64,000 bases of DNA from Adiantum capillus-veneris. Lineage: Eukaryota > Streptophyta > Polypodiopsida > Polypodiales > Pteridaceae. The notes beneath the pieces are model-generated. The model searched no databases, was not told where the DNA came from, and saw only the letters and a program-made list of their open reading frames with translations. The DNA lies in the NCBI GenBank assembly GCA_014529385.2, contig CM043954.1, forward strand, positions 95,433,247-95,497,246. The letters are read 5' to 3'. Position numbers and translations under genes: made by a program. Below, in pieces: positions 42,995 through 54,017 of this stretch; within the stretch, counting starts at the first letter, position 1, and each line of letters begins with the position of its first letter.

Positions 42995-43959
42995 GAATGA
43001 TCATCATGCATCAGTGTTGAGCCGGTTAGGGTGAATGGAGATGGAGGTATCTAAATTCCCTTCGGTCGGGTAAGCAAGGATAGAGAAAAATACATCCACA
43101 GCATATGTGCTATGGAGGACACATTTATGCATATGTAACAAGATAGGGTATCCACCAAAACTCGGCACCTAATGTGCATGTGCAAGTGATGAAGGCATCC
43201 ACATGTCCTTAATCAAAAGTGGGTTATGCATATGTCACAAGATAGGGTTTGTAGATAAAAATTTACAGATTTCTTATCCAAATCTCTTACATATGTGTTC
43301 TTTTATGCCCAGCATCACTCAATCATGCATAAATGTCTACTGAAGCTTGTTTATTGCAAGCTATTCCTAAAAATTAGCTTTTTAGAAACTACAAATGCAA
43401 TGAAGTATACAATACAATAATATCGATAATGGATAGCTCTAGATCACAATCACATGTCCTATCTACAACAACTTCTACTCATCATGTGGGGTTTTGCAAT
43501 CGTGGGCAGAAACACACTTAAGTGCCACACACAGATTAGTAAAAACTTTCACACCACCACAACCACTCAAAAGTCAACAATCACAGCTATACCAAACTAA
43601 CTAAAACTGTCTACTAGGAAAGGCCGAGGCGAGACACACGGTCCTAGAATCTCTCTAAAATCTCAAGAATCCTCCTCCCGGATCCTATTGATAGAAATTT
43701 CTCGGCTATCCAAAATTGCCATAGTGATCTATGTCACCCTATCAAAATCACTCAAACACTATGGATATCCTCACACTTTCATTGTACATAAGTGTGTGTG
43801 AGTTAGGGGACTTTTTCCATATCTCCTCAAAACCCTCAGCTAGCTAGTCATTGTGCTAGTTGAGCCAAAACAAATAAATAAATAAAAATATAAAAATATA
43901 TTATGGACCACTTGTGTGTAAATATTTCATTGTTCATAGGGCCTAAATATATGGATTTT
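42759..43959. other. Unassigned intergenic sequence
   Basis: Flank of E4 with no recognisable gene or element. It holds a (TG)n run at 42957-42993 and two similar phrases, TTATGCATATGT(A/C)ACAAGATAGGGT, near 43126 and 43225. The last part may already be diverged E5 LTR. Confidence 0.5.
42957..42993. repeat. (TG)n microsatellite
   Basis: About 18 TG units. Confidence 0.95.
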
Positions 43960-44183
43960 TATTACAACTATTTTGGTATTTATTTAAATATTTTTACCTA
44001 GGTGGACATTATTTACCCACGTATGTTATGTACATTGACTCACCGTTATTGTATTTCTCTTACCATTGTACATACTCTTGATTATATAAATAAATATTTT
44101 CATGCAAGCTTCTATGACCAGCATGGGATCCTTGAGGGGTATTTAGAGGTCGCCTCTCTTGTGGCCCACCCAAGACCGCCTCA
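43960..44183 (+). repeat. E5 5' LTR, 3' end
   Basis: TTCTATGACCAGCATGGGATCC through CGCCTCA resembles the E3 LTR end (GAACAGCATGGGAGCC, GGACCGCCTCA). The start of this LTR cannot be placed. Confidence 0.65.
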
Positions 44184-44187
44184 ATTT

Positions 44188-44200
44188 TGGTGCCCCAACT
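44188..44200 (+). other. E5 primer-binding site
   Basis: TGGTGCCCCAACT, four bases after the LTR end, like E3 at 11071. Confidence 0.7.
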
Positions 44201-44488
44201 AACGAGGGCTTGTGTATGAATACTTGACCTTTAGAGTAATAAAGTAGCTTACATGAATCACTAAAATTTATATGACCCATTTGTTTCCATTGCAAGGCAT
44301 AAGGTGCATATCATTGTAATCACATTGTAATTAAAATTTCAACAAGTAATTTGCAGAATTTTGGGCTCTCTTTGGTTGGCCGAGATAAACGCTTCAATAA
44401 ATCCCTTTTTTTGCCTCTCATTAGGTACGCCATTAGTTTGAACGTTTATATTCTTGTTTTGTTTTAAGCATTAGGTCTTGCATAGACC

Positions 44489-44720
44489 ATGGAAAATGGC
44501 CTAGGAATAGAGGTTTTTCCCTTCTGTTTCACTCCACGCATTAGAATAAATGTTGCAAATAGTAGAAAGATCCATTTTCAACAATGTATGGTGTTCATGT
44601 ATGGTGCCCAAAGAGTAGGAGAAATTCTTACGTCACAAAACCCTGTCATCCTCTGCCTCTTGTTGACTATCATAAATCATTTGATGTACATATTTTTATT
44701 TTGTTGTAGAATAGATTGTA
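44489..44720 (+). pseudogene. E5 pre-gag leader module
   Basis: Frame with RIRINVANSRKIHFQQCMVF and GEILTSQNPVIL, matching the E3 module at 11205-11330 (GIRINVFIDRKIFFQQRIVF, GDILQSPNPIIL). Unknown function; shared position supports it as a genuine part of the family. Confidence 0.5.
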
Positions 44721-44795
44721 ATTTAGAAAACATTATTGTGTATATCTTTTTAAGAAAGAAACAAATAAACGTGTTGTCACTTTGACATTGATTCA

Positions 44796-45850
44796 ATGGA
44801 GACCCAACGCCAAATGTCAGGATATCCTCTCTTTTTTGGAGAGCCTGGCAAGGATGTCGAGTTATTTCTAGCAAATTTCAAAATGGCTTGTTGCATAAAA
44901 AGAGTGATAGGAGATGAGGAATGCTTAGAAATGTTTGAGGTAGTTTTAAAGAAGGATTCTAGCACTTGGTTTGACTCTCTATCTTAGGATGTTAAGGGAA
45001 ATTACTCGGGGGGGGTCACTTAATAATTATGTGACTATCATGTGAGTGCAGCAGAAGGGGTTATTAAATTTTATTTTTCTCGCATTTTTACATATAGAAG
45101 GGTATCAAAAATGTAAGTGGGAAAAAAATTACAAATTGAATAGGAAAAGGGTGTATTTTACTTGTCAAAAATTCACAAATAAGGATTTTAATAAGTAATC
45201 CTTGAATGCACACGATATACATAATGTATACATAGTGACTCCCCCAAGGGAAACTATAAGGAAGTTGTTGATCATTTCAAGCGATACTTATTTGATGCTC
45301 AAAACACTCAAAAGCCATGGCAAGACATCGTTTCTCACAAGCAAAAGGACTTAGATGACTACTACATGTACAAACAAGAATTTCTACGTCTTTGGGTTGT
45401 ATGGGTGAGAAATGTTTCCAACCCTATTGATGGTGTAGATTTCCTAAAGAAGGAAAGGTTCATAGCTGGTCTCCTGCCCACAAGCAAGATAAACATTGAG
45501 GCGGGTGCGCCTACTACCTTTCATACAGCTGAAACTAGGGCTACTGAGAAGTATAGAAAAATCAAGTGCCTAAGGGGAGAGGTTCTAATAGAAGGTCATA
45601 GACCCAACAAAAAATCGCAAGCATCAACATCTACATAGATTCCTGAGGTAACAGCTAAGGTGATTGAGAAACTAAATGAGTCCTTGAGAAACTTATCAAT
45701 TCACCTTGCACAAATTGTAGGTCCCAAGGGACAAACAAAGAAATCCGAGGAGAAAGGGCCAAGACCTAGAAGAGTATTACAGTGCTAGAATTGCAAAAAA
45801 TCTGGGCATGGGATGTATAAATGTCCTTGGCGCCGTGTGGAGCCAGGGAG
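44796..45850 (+). pseudogene. E5 gag (interrupted by a MITE)
   Basis: METQRQMSGYPLFFGEP at 44796, capsid motifs FLANFKMACCIKRVIGD and STWFDSLS, a stop at 44985, then the MITE. It resumes at 45246 with FKRYLFDAQNTQK, DLDDYYMYKQEFLRLW and FIAGLLPTSKINIEAGAP. The CCHC knuckle near 45790 has TAG in place of its Trp codon (C-stop-NC, then HGMYKC). Confidence 0.82.
45005..45245. mobile_element. Small MITE inside E5 gag
   Basis: About 241 bp, absent from E3. Ends are inverted: GGGGGGGTCACT on the left and the reverse complement GGGGGAGTCACT on the right. AAGGGAAA(T/C)TA is duplicated at both sides (44994-45004 and 45246-45256). Length of the duplication suits a Mutator-like MITE. No coding capacity. 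Confidence 0.78.
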
Positions 45851-46301
45851 ACCTAACGGATTACTCAGTGATAAATGCAGGTGAAGGAACTAGTCAACAA
45901 CCAATGCTTTTGCAAAGACCAAATGAGGCAAGACTACCTGCAGGAGGAGTGAGAGGGCATTAAGAGCGACCGTGGAAAAGTTAAGGAGAAAGAAGGAGTC
46001 ACGTTATAGAGTGACCATGGACGAGGCAAGAAGGCAAATGAGACTAAGGAAGCCAAGAGGATTCGACAACGTATCAACCTGTGAGACTTCCCTCTTGGAC
46101 ATGATATTGCTCCATACAACCTATTGGAAAACATGAGGGGTAAGGGTCCTGATATCTCATTGCCTCAATTCCTTGGATTGTGTCCCAAGTTAGGAGGGAG
46201 CTAACAAAGGCATTTAGTACTAGGAGAAAGGTTAAAGAGAATGTGCCTATTGTGAAGATTGCACAAGCTAAAATGAATGAGGATATTACACATGTGATAC
46301 A

Positions 46302-46692
46302 TTGTTACATCAAAGGAAGGTTACAGTTAGGAAAGGACTAGTGGATGGGGGTGCACAAATTTGTATCATGACAGAGGACCTCATGCAACGACTAGGCATG
46401 CACATCCACGAGACACCTGAAATGAATGTCAAGCTGTCAAACAATAGCAAGGCTAGGTGTGTAGGAATTTGTAAAAATGTTTTTGTGGAGGCCTTCGGCA
46501 TTAAGAAAATGGTTGATTTCTATACTATGTCTACCAAGGGGAATGGTTATCCATTTATCCTGGGAAGATTGTGGATAATGAAAATGTGAGCTTTGCAAGA
46601 CTGGGAGATTGGAAAATTGATTTGCAAAAATGACAATTATAAGAAGATTGTCTTTGACATGAAGGAGCAACGTCAAGAGGAGCTCGCCAAAG
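46302..46692 (+). pseudogene. E5 retropepsin domain
   Basis: RKGLVDGGAQICIMTEDLMQ (Asp near 46341) and GNGYPFILGRLWIMKM, then TGA at 46587 and continuation LQDWEIGKLICKND up to the E6 insertion. Upstream frames are broken around 46320. Same DGG loop as E3. Confidence 0.82.
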
Positions 46693-46697
46693 AATCA
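46693..46697. other. E6 target-site duplication, left copy (AATCA)
   Basis: AATCA precedes the LTR; the same bases lie at 55614-55618. Confidence 0.95.
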
Positions 46698-48293
46698 TGT
46701 CATAATAATCAATATCTAATTCTCCTAAATGATTTTCTCATATTAAACTGATCATTTAAGGTGGGGAAGTGCCAAGGGAGAAAAAGCTAGAATATTGGTT
46801 AAGTTAGCAGACCGGTCACAGTAGGGATCCAAAGGAGGGAAAATAGGGATCCAAAGGGGGGGCCATCTGCAAAAGAACCATGTGAAACAATGGGCCAAAA
46901 AGACCCTAAGGTTCAGCCCATTAAGACTTCCAAAATGCTAAGGTTCCAAAATTCAAAGGTTGTGTCCATAGGTTAACCCTAGGGAAAAATTGGATGCTTA
47001 GTGTGAGCTCAAAAAGTCTTTGCATATCCCTGCATGGGAGGGGGCGAGCCCCAAAGCTAGGGGATGAGAGAGAAAGCCACACACACACACACAGGCTCCC
47101 TTTACACAAAGGGAATGAGGGACACATGTCAGCTCCCTAGGCCAGATGCCCACAAGGTGTGCCCAATTCCTATTGGAAGACCCTTGAAGTGGACCAATGA
47201 GAATTAAGCTAGAGTAAATCTAGTTTAATTAATTTAAAAACATTTAATAAAAGAAACCAATAAGAATTAAGTGTCCTAGAAGACTATTGGGCAGTCTCCC
47301 AAGGGGTCCAATGAGCATTCAGGAGCCCCATGGCTTGCCTGATTCCTATTGGCCAGGAGGCAAAGGGGTCCAATGAGAGTTTAGTTTAATTATTTAATTA
47401 TCTAAAGCTCTCACAAAAGGGGAAAAGGGGACACATGTCAGAAGGCTATCACTTATGCTGCTTAATTCCTATTGGCTTGACCTGGGGAGGTCCAATGAGG
47501 AAAAAGCCAGCCTAACTTAGCAGCTAGGGCTCGCCCAAGAGAGGGGGGGGGCTGATTTTTGCTTGGCATTCACTCTCACACTCTCACACTTGACCATGTG
47601 TGAAGGGAAAATACTCTATCTCCTCCCAAGCTTTAATGGAGAGCTCATCACCTACTCCAAGCTTGTGAGATAGAAGCCTACATCAACACTCTCTTGGCAT
47701 GTGGATGCAAATCCAACCAAGAGCCAAGCTTCAATGCATGCTCATCTTCTCTACCAAGCTAATTACTAAGCTAAGCTATGCTAATATGAGTGATTATGTG
47801 AGGAGATGTACTTCTTTCTCGTAAGATACTTCTTTTTCCTCTCAATCTACTCTCATACCCTGCTAGCTCTCACCATCTTCGAAGGTGTGTGAGGTCTTGG
47901 GTCTGAGAACGGGGATAATTCAAGTTGTGTTTGATTAAGTGTTTTGCTTGGTGTATGAAGCTTCCATCTTCATTGCACTAGCTAGTCTTGAAGGAACACA
48001 AAGAATTGTATTGTACAATGTCTCTCTTGATGGGAGAAACCATAATACAAAGCCTTTTGGAGGGGGGACCGGCTCCATGCAAATCCGGTCCTCAACTGTT
48101 GTCAATAGCTTAATTGCTCTCTCTTTTGAAAGTATTGTCGATGCTATCTAACTAGGTGTTATGCTTTTTGTTGCTCTCTCCACCCAAGCACTCTTGTAAT
48201 TCTCATTAGGAATCAACTCTAATGAAATGCTCACTATGTTCAAGCTAATTTCCGCTACACATAAGATTTTAGGCCATTAAAATGCTTGTTACA
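46698..48293 (+). repeat. E6 5' LTR (1596 bp)
   Basis: TGTCATAATAATC to GCTTGTTACA. It contains four modules with TATTGG and, some 21-23 bp on, CCAATGA (starting at 47171, 47284, 47347 and 47470), two GACACATGTCAG boxes (47121, 47430) and a run of CACACACA. The small ORFs inside are copied in the other LTR and are not genes. Confidence 0.96.
47171..47500 (+). promoter_or_regulatory. Cluster of ATTGG...CCAAT modules in E6 LTR
   Basis: Four imperfect copies of TCCTATTGG-N-CCAATGAG, starting near 47171, 47284, 47347 and 47470. CCAAT boxes are NF-Y sites in eukaryotic promoters (established). Paired inverted CCAAT boxes at constant distance suggest an enhancer or promoter array. Confidence 0.5.
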
Positions 48294-48294
48294 T

Positions 48295-48306
48295 TGGTAT
48301 CAGAGC
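48295..48306 (+). other. E6 primer-binding site (tRNA-iMet)
   Basis: TGGTATCAGAGC, one base after the LTR end; the standard plant initiator-Met primer complement. Confidence 0.95.
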
Positions 48307-48710
48307 TCAAGGTTTCTCTTTTCTTGCTCAAGAAGGGAGGTCCTCAAGCTAGCTACAAATGGTTGGTATTATTAATTGCCTGTGAGTAAGTAGAATAGGG
48401 ATTTTTCAGCCTTTCAGTGCGCCTGCCTTTGTGCAGTTAACGGGGCATCACCGTCGAGAGCTATGGTCTTAATAGTGGAGTCCTACGGGGCTTGCCTACG
48501 GCTTAACCACTATTGAGCTATTAGAAGCTTGACAGGAGCCGGTGCTGTTTTGGTGTCGAAAGACCCTCTCTTCTATTCCTTGCAATTAATGGTATTCGAG
48601 CCGCGGGTACAGTAGCTTGAGTGCTTTTTCTAAAGGGGTAAAGAGGAGTAGCAACTAGGGCTTGAAGTGCCAAAGTACACCTAAAAAGTTTACACCTAAA
48701 AGTTGTTAGA
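48307..48710 (+). other. E6 leader
   Basis: 404 bp of untranslated leader between primer site and gag-pol start; no clear ORF. Expected to hold the packaging signal, but none can be pinpointed. Confidence 0.7.
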
Positions 48711-51700
48711 ATGGCTGACAATATTAAAGAGAGTGAAACTAATGTTGATAACTTTGATTTTGCTCATGAGCAAGCTACTAATGATGCTTCAATGCTTGTT
48801 AATTATCTTGTTTCTAGGATTCAACAAGCCATGGGCAATCCATCTCTCCAAAGTGAAGTGCAACGGCAGCTCCGTGCTCACGGGATTCTCCAAGCTCATC
48901 ACCATGACGAGAGAACACCTAGGAAGCCTCCTTGTGAGACTACCAAAAGAGGTCTCTCTCCGATTCGGGAAGAAGAAGAGAATCCATATGAAGGGCTCAA
49001 GAACTTACTTCTTGATGATGCATCTCCTTCCCAAAGGAGAACTCAAGAGCCTCCACCGAAGGAACGAGAAAGAAGCGAGTCTCCCGCCACCTCGGCGGAG
49101 ATGGCTCCACGAAGACGGCGGGCTAAACGCTCTCCATCACCACCAAAGCGGAGAAGACCATCACACTCTTCTCCACGTCATAATTCAAAGAGGGATGATA
49201 AAAAGCAAGAGAAGAAAAAGGCGAGAAAGAGGACACCCTCTTCTCCATCTTCTTCATCCTCTTCCTCTTATGAAAGCTATGGTGAAGACGACAAAGATCA
49301 AGACAAGAAAAAGGCGAGAAAGAGGTCACCCTCTTCTCCACCTTCTTCAAATTCTTCATCTTCTGAAGAAAGTGATGGTGCAACTTTTGAACCATCAAAA
49401 AGAAGAGGCCATAGAAAATCCTATGCCGCATGGAAGAGGTCGTCCAAGCTGAAGAAATTCAAAGAGGGAGGGAAGAGCATCTCTTTCCTTACCTATGATG
49501 GCACCTTTGGTGCTACAGACAAAGTTTTGGCCTTTATCCAGCAATTCGATGCGGCGTTTGGAGATGAGGGCTTCACGGAGTCCTCTAAGCTACGCCATGT
49601 AGCTATGCACTTTCAAAAGTCCGCCAGACAATGGTGGTCTAGCCTACGAGCCAACGGTGAAGCTCCACGAACATGGAAGGCTTTAAGAGCTTCCATTATG
49701 AAGCAGTTTTTGGCCACCGATGCCAAAGACAAAGTACTCACCGAATGGCGAAGCTTAAAGCTCTCTCCCAATGAATCCATCCACAAATATGTAGACAAGT
49801 TTTGGGACCTACAACTCAAAGCCACTGTCTTCAAAAAGTTGGATTTTGGAGAGCAAAAGCAACAATTTTGTGCGGGCTTAACCGAAGAAATGGCGGAGTA
49901 TGTCAACTCCCAAAGGCCACGTACCATATCGGCGGTAATACACCATACTATGGTGGCCTCGCGAATCAATTTCCAAACGGGGGGTAAAAGAAATAATAAG
50001 CCCCCGGAAAACAAAGGTTCCAATGAGCCTAAGGGGAAGGACAATGTCCAAAAGTCTCCTAAGGGCAATTCCAACAAAGCTAAAGAGAAGGGAGTTTACA
50101 AAGGAAAGAATAAACTCTCTCCTGAAGAGCTTGAGCGTTATCGTAAAGATAACCGGTGTTTCAAGTGCGGCGAACAAGGGCATGCGTACCGCGCTTGTCC
50201 CCAAAAGAACAACCGCCAAGATCCTCCTATAGCTTCTTTGGTTGAAATCCAAGAGGAGGAGATTCACCAAACTCACCACAAAGGATCTCCTCTATGCCAT
50301 GCTTGGGGAAAGGTAAGAGAACATGATGCTTTTATTCTCTTTGACCCTGGTTCTACTCACAATTTCATATCTATGGAGTTAGCCACCAAGCTAGGCATAC
50401 AATCCTACGAGATGGGAGATATCCTACCCGCAGACAGTGCCTTCAAGGGGCAAGAAGCTTCAGTCACTCCCTTAATCGGGAAATTGAGGCTTCATGTCCA
50501 AGGCTATGTGGACAAAGAGGATTTCTTTATCTCTCCTCTCAAGCATGAGGATGTAATCCTAGGGGCACCATGGTTTGACCGTCTGGCTGCCCATGTTAAA
50601 TTTCCTGAAAGGAGAATCTCCTTTAAGTTCAGGGAAAAGGACATGTATATAGATGCTAGGGAGATGGGTAACACCATCCCCATTGTACATACACCAGCTT
50701 TCAACAAGTCAATAAAGAGCTCTATTTCCGTGTACATGATTTTTGTTAAAGATTCTCAAAATGAACCTAATGCTTTAGCAAAAGAAAATAAAAGCAACCA
50801 AAAGGAATTAGAGTTATCCAATTTTCTCAAGGGGTTTCAAGATGTCTTTATTGACGACATCCCTTCTGAGCTACCTCCTAAACGAGGTAATGACGACCAT
50901 GCAATTGAACTTCTTCCAGGAAGTTCACCGCCTAACAAACCTCCTTATAGAGTTTCTCAAGCTCAACAAGAGGAGATTATGCGGCAAGTGCATGAGTTAA
51001 TTGAGAAGGGCATGGTTAGGCCTAGCTCATCTCCATTTTGCTCACCTGTGCTATTAGTGCAAAAGAAAGACGGCACATATCGTATGTGTGTCGACTATAG
51101 AGCACTAAATAGGATCACTATCAAAAATAGGTTTCCCGTTCCACGGGTAGAAGACCTATTTGATAAGCTACAAGGATCGACCTACTTCAGTAGGATTGAC
51201 CTAAAAAGTGGCTATCATCAAATAAGGATAGTTGATCAAGACATTGTAAAGACCGCATTTCGTACTACATTTGGTCTTTACGAATACATTGTCATGCCTT
51301 TTGGCTTGACTAATGCACCAGCCACATTTAACCGCTTGATGGAGAAGCTGTTCAGACCTCGTCGAACCTTCACTGGAGTGTTCTTCGATGATATTATCAT
51401 CTACTCTAATTCATTAGAGGAACACAAGCAACACCTCCAGGTAATATTTCAAGTTTTAAGAGAGAATAAACTTTATGTTAATCGAAAGAAAAGTGAATTT
51501 TTCTTGCAAGAGATTCAATATTTAGGTCACATTATCTCTCAAGATGGAATCCAAATGGATCCATCCAAGTTAGAGGTAATAAAAGGATGGCCTAAACCAA
51601 GGAATCTTCATGAACTAAGAAGCTTTATAGGTATGTGTGCATACTATAGACGCTTCATAGAAAAGTTCTCACAAATTGCGGGACCATTACATGACCTAAC

Positions 51701-53660
51701 AAAGAAAAATGTTAGGTATACGTGGTCTGCTAAGGAGAACAATGCTTTCGAAAAGCTTAAAGAAAAGCTTATCTCTCAACCTGTGCTTACACTACCGGAT
51801 CTCTCAAAACCATTTGAGGTCCAATGTGATGCTTGTGGTGATTGCCTTGGGGCTGTTTTGCTCCAAGAAGGGCACGCCATAGGCTATGAGAGTCGAAGGC
51901 TCGACCCTGTTGAGCAAGCTCTAGGCATATACGAAAAAGAACTCCTTGCAGTTCTTCATGCCTTACACTCATGGAAGCACTATTTATTGGGGACTCCTTT
52001 TATTCTGCGAACGGATCACCAAAGTCTTAAGTACTTCATGACGCAGACCAAGCTCTCCGACAAACAAATGAGGTGGGCAAATTTCCTTTCGCAATTTCAT
52101 TTTCATATTGCTCACATTGCTGGCAAGCATAATCAAGTAGCCGATGCACTCTCAAGACGACCGAGAGTGAATGCGGTTTCCATAGCAACTCACAATGATC
52201 TATCTTCAATGATAGATGAGTATGCTATTGATCCCGATTTTAGAGATGTGATTTCAGCCCTTGCATTAGGGAAGAAAGAAGAACCATTTACTTTACAAGA
52301 TGGTTATCTTCTCTATGGCAATAGACTATGCGTTACTAACTCACTACGTGAGAAAGTAATGTATGAATCTCATGCTCCCCCATATGCGGGGCATAGAGGG
52401 ATTCAGTCTACCCTAAAGGGAATTGAAACATATTTCTATTGGCCTACCATGAAAGTGAACATACATGAGTATGTTTCCAAATGTGTGGTATGTCAAAAGA
52501 CAAAATTTGATAGAGGGAAGCAACTTGGATTGCTTCAACCCTTGCCAATCCCTAATTCACCTTGGGAGAGCATATCCATGGATTTTATCTTTGGATTGCC
52601 TAAGTCTATCCATGGGAATACGGGAATATGGACGATAGTAGACAGGTTTAATAAACAAGCTCATTTTATACCTGTCAAAAAGACTATCAAAGCCCATCAA
52701 ATGGCAACCCTCTTCATTTCACAAATTTTCAAGTACCATGGCTTGCCAATGTCCATAGTGTCGGATAGAGATCCTAGAATGACCAGTAATTTCTGGAAGG
52801 GTCTCTTTGAGAATTTAGGAACAAGGCTAAACTTCTCTTCCGCCTATCATCCACAAACTGATGGCCAAAGTGAAATAGCTAACCTAACTATTCTCGATCT
52901 ACTAAAAGCCTATGTAACGGAAGTAGATCAAAGATCCCAATGGGAGAAGTACTTACCCTTAGTAGAGTATGCTTACAATAACACTGTACATACTTCTACA
53001 GGAAAAGCACCTTTCGAGGTAATTGAGGGAAGATCAAAAAGTCCCTTGCTACTTAAGGTACATGGGAAGATCTTCGCTGCAGATGAGTATAGCCGAGACC
53101 TACAAGAATCTTTCCAAAAGATTAAGGATGCTATCTCTATCTCACAGCAAAGGCAAAAGGCTGCTGCTGACAAGCACAGAAGAGCCCAAACCTTTAAAGA
53201 AAACGATTGGGTCTTGTTAAAGTTTCCCAAGGCTCGATTAAGGCACACGACGAGCAAGAATCCTACAGGCCACCAAAAGTACTATGCTAAACTAGCAAAA
53301 AGGTACTATGGTCCCTTCCAGATTCTTAGGCCAATCAATGAGATGGCCTATCAACTTAAGTTGCCCAATCATTGGCTCATACACAATGCTTTTCATGTGA
53401 GCCTCTTAAAGCCTTACAAAGGAGAGCCACCTCAAGAACCAACTATTGAAGACCCACCGGAGATCGAGGACCACGAGGAGGTGCTGCAGCCCGAGTCCAT
53501 TCTCCGACATGAAGACAAGGTATTTAGAGGCGGTAAGACTATCCGACGATATCTTATTAAGTTTAAGAATTATCCTTTTGAAGATGCTAGATGGATGCAA
53601 GGCATACAATTAAAGGATAACCTAAACCTTGTCAATGCTTACAATGCTTCCCAAGAGTAA
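48711..53660 (+). CDS. E6 gag-pol polyprotein (chromovirus), 1649 aa, intact
   Basis: Single ORF from ATG 48711. Residues 1-230 are charged, Ser/Arg/Lys-rich and disordered (SPPKRRRPS-type runs). The gag capsid follows (about 240-450; RQWWSSLRANGEAPRTW). CCHC knuckle CFKCGEQGHAYRAC at 483-496. Retropepsin with FDPGSTHNFIS at about 545 (DPG loop). RT from about 720, with MCVDYRALNRITIKNRFPVP and active site FFDD at 891-894. RNase H from about 1035 (CDACGDCLGAVLLQ) to DALSRRP. Integrase HHCC from about 1220, then D1291, D1352 and E1388 (35 residues between the last two). C-terminal chromodomain at about 1593-1640 (ILRHEDKVFRG, YLIKFKNYPFEDARWM). Chromodomains steer insertion to chromatin marks. 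No separate gag stop, so gag and pol are made as one protein. All catalytic residues seen are present, apart from the unusual DPG loop and FFDD. Confidence 0.97.
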   Translation: MADNIKESETNVDNFDFAHEQATNDASMLVNYLVSRIQQAMGNPSLQSEVQRQLRAHGILQAHHHDERTPRKPPCETTKRGLSPIREEEENPYEGLKNLLLDDASPSQRRTQEPPPKERERSESPATSAEMAPRRRRAKRSPSPPKRRRPSHSSPRHNSKRDDKKQEKKKARKRTPSSPSSSSSSSYESYGEDDKDQDKKKARKRSPSSPPSSNSSSSEESDGATFEPSKRRGHRKSYAAWKRSSKLKKFKEGGKSISFLTYDGTFGATDKVLAFIQQFDAAFGDEGFTESSKLRHVAMHFQKSARQWWSSLRANGEAPRTWKALRASIMKQFLATDAKDKVLTEWRSLKLSPNESIHKYVDKFWDLQLKATVFKKLDFGEQKQQFCAGLTEEMAEYVNSQRPRTISAVIHHTMVASRINFQTGGKRNNKPPENKGSNEPKGKDNVQKSPKGNSNKAKEKGVYKGKNKLSPEELERYRKDNRCFKCGEQGHAYRACPQKNNRQDPPIASLVEIQEEEIHQTHHKGSPLCHAWGKVREHDAFILFDPGSTHNFISMELATKLGIQSYEMGDILPADSAFKGQEASVTPLIGKLRLHVQGYVDKEDFFISPLKHEDVILGAPWFDRLAAHVKFPERRISFKFREKDMYIDAREMGNTIPIVHTPAFNKSIKSSISVYMIFVKDSQNEPNALAKENKSNQKELELSNFLKGFQDVFIDDIPSELPPKRGNDDHAIELLPGSSPPNKPPYRVSQAQQEEIMRQVHELIEKGMVRPSSSPFCSPVLLVQKKDGTYRMCVDYRALNRITIKNRFPVPRVEDLFDKLQGSTYFSRIDLKSGYHQIRIVDQDIVKTAFRTTFGLYEYIVMPFGLTNAPATFNRLMEKLFRPRRTFTGVFFDDIIIYSNSLEEHKQHLQVIFQVLRENKLYVNRKKSEFFLQEIQYLGHIISQDGIQMDPSKLEVIKGWPKPRNLHELRSFIGMCAYYRRFIEKFSQIAGPLHDLTKKNVRYTWSAKENNAFEKLKEKLISQPVLTLPDLSKPFEVQCDACGDCLGAVLLQEGHAIGYESRRLDPVEQALGIYEKELLAVLHALHSWKHYLLGTPFILRTDHQSLKYFMTQTKLSDKQMRWANFLSQFHFHIAHIAGKHNQVADALSRRPRVNAVSIATHNDLSSMIDEYAIDPDFRDVISALALGKKEEPFTLQDGYLLYGNRLCVTNSLREKVMYESHAPPYAGHRGIQSTLKGIETYFYWPTMKVNIHEYVSKCVVCQKTKFDRGKQLGLLQPLPIPNSPWESISMDFIFGLPKSIHGNTGIWTIVDRFNKQAHFIPVKKTIKAHQMATLFISQIFKYHGLPMSIVSDRDPRMTSNFWKGLFENLGTRLNFSSAYHPQTDGQSEIANLTILDLLKAYVTEVDQRSQWEKYLPLVEYAYNNTVHTSTGKAPFEVIEGRSKSPLLLKVHGKIFAADEYSRDLQESFQKIKDAISISQQRQKAAADKHRRAQTFKENDWVLLKFPKARLRHTTSKNPTGHQKYYAKLAKRYYGPFQILRPINEMAYQLKLPNHWLIHNAFHVSLLKPYKGEPPQEPTIEDPPEIEDHEEVLQPESILRHEDKVFRGGKTIRRYLIKFKNYPFEDARWMQGIQLKDNLNLVNAYNASQE

Positions 53661-54004
53661 GCAAATGTACAAAATGTTAAAAATGAACAAAAATTTTTGT
53701 CTTATAAGACTCTCTTTTTCTTTATTTGTGCACAAAAATGAAGTAGTATGCATGCTTAGATCAAGTTTGCGGAGACGACGTCTCCCGAACACCAAGTAGA
53801 GCTTGTCACTCTACTATGGAAGACTGATAGGACTAATGTGCAGACATGCTTGCGGCAGCCTCAGGCTCTCAAGCGCCAAATGGACTAGTCATCCATTATG
53901 GAATGATGTCGTAGGGTAACATAGGGATCCTCTACCCACTAAGAAAAGGACTCATGCATATGCTTTATCTTCTCTACACCATAGTCGAGGACGACTATGA
54001 TTTC
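53661..54004 (+). other. E6 3' untranslated region
   Basis: About 340 bp from the stop codon to the polypurine tract. No ORF or recognisable structure beyond the phrase GACGACGTCTC. Confidence 0.7.
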
Positions 54005-54017
54005 AAGAGAGAGGTAA
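54005..54017 (+). other. E6 polypurine tract
   Basis: AAGAGAGAGGTAA directly before TGTCATAATAATC. Confidence 0.85.

Noticed and set aside
46921-48151. Small ORFs of 68 and 70 codons inside E6 LTR, repeated identically 7320 bp away
   Set aside because: Duplicated only because LTRs are repeated; no start context, domain or conservation outside the LTR.
48295-48306. tRNA gene at the E6 LTR edge
   Set aside because: Only the complement of a tRNA 3' end is present, which is a primer-binding site.
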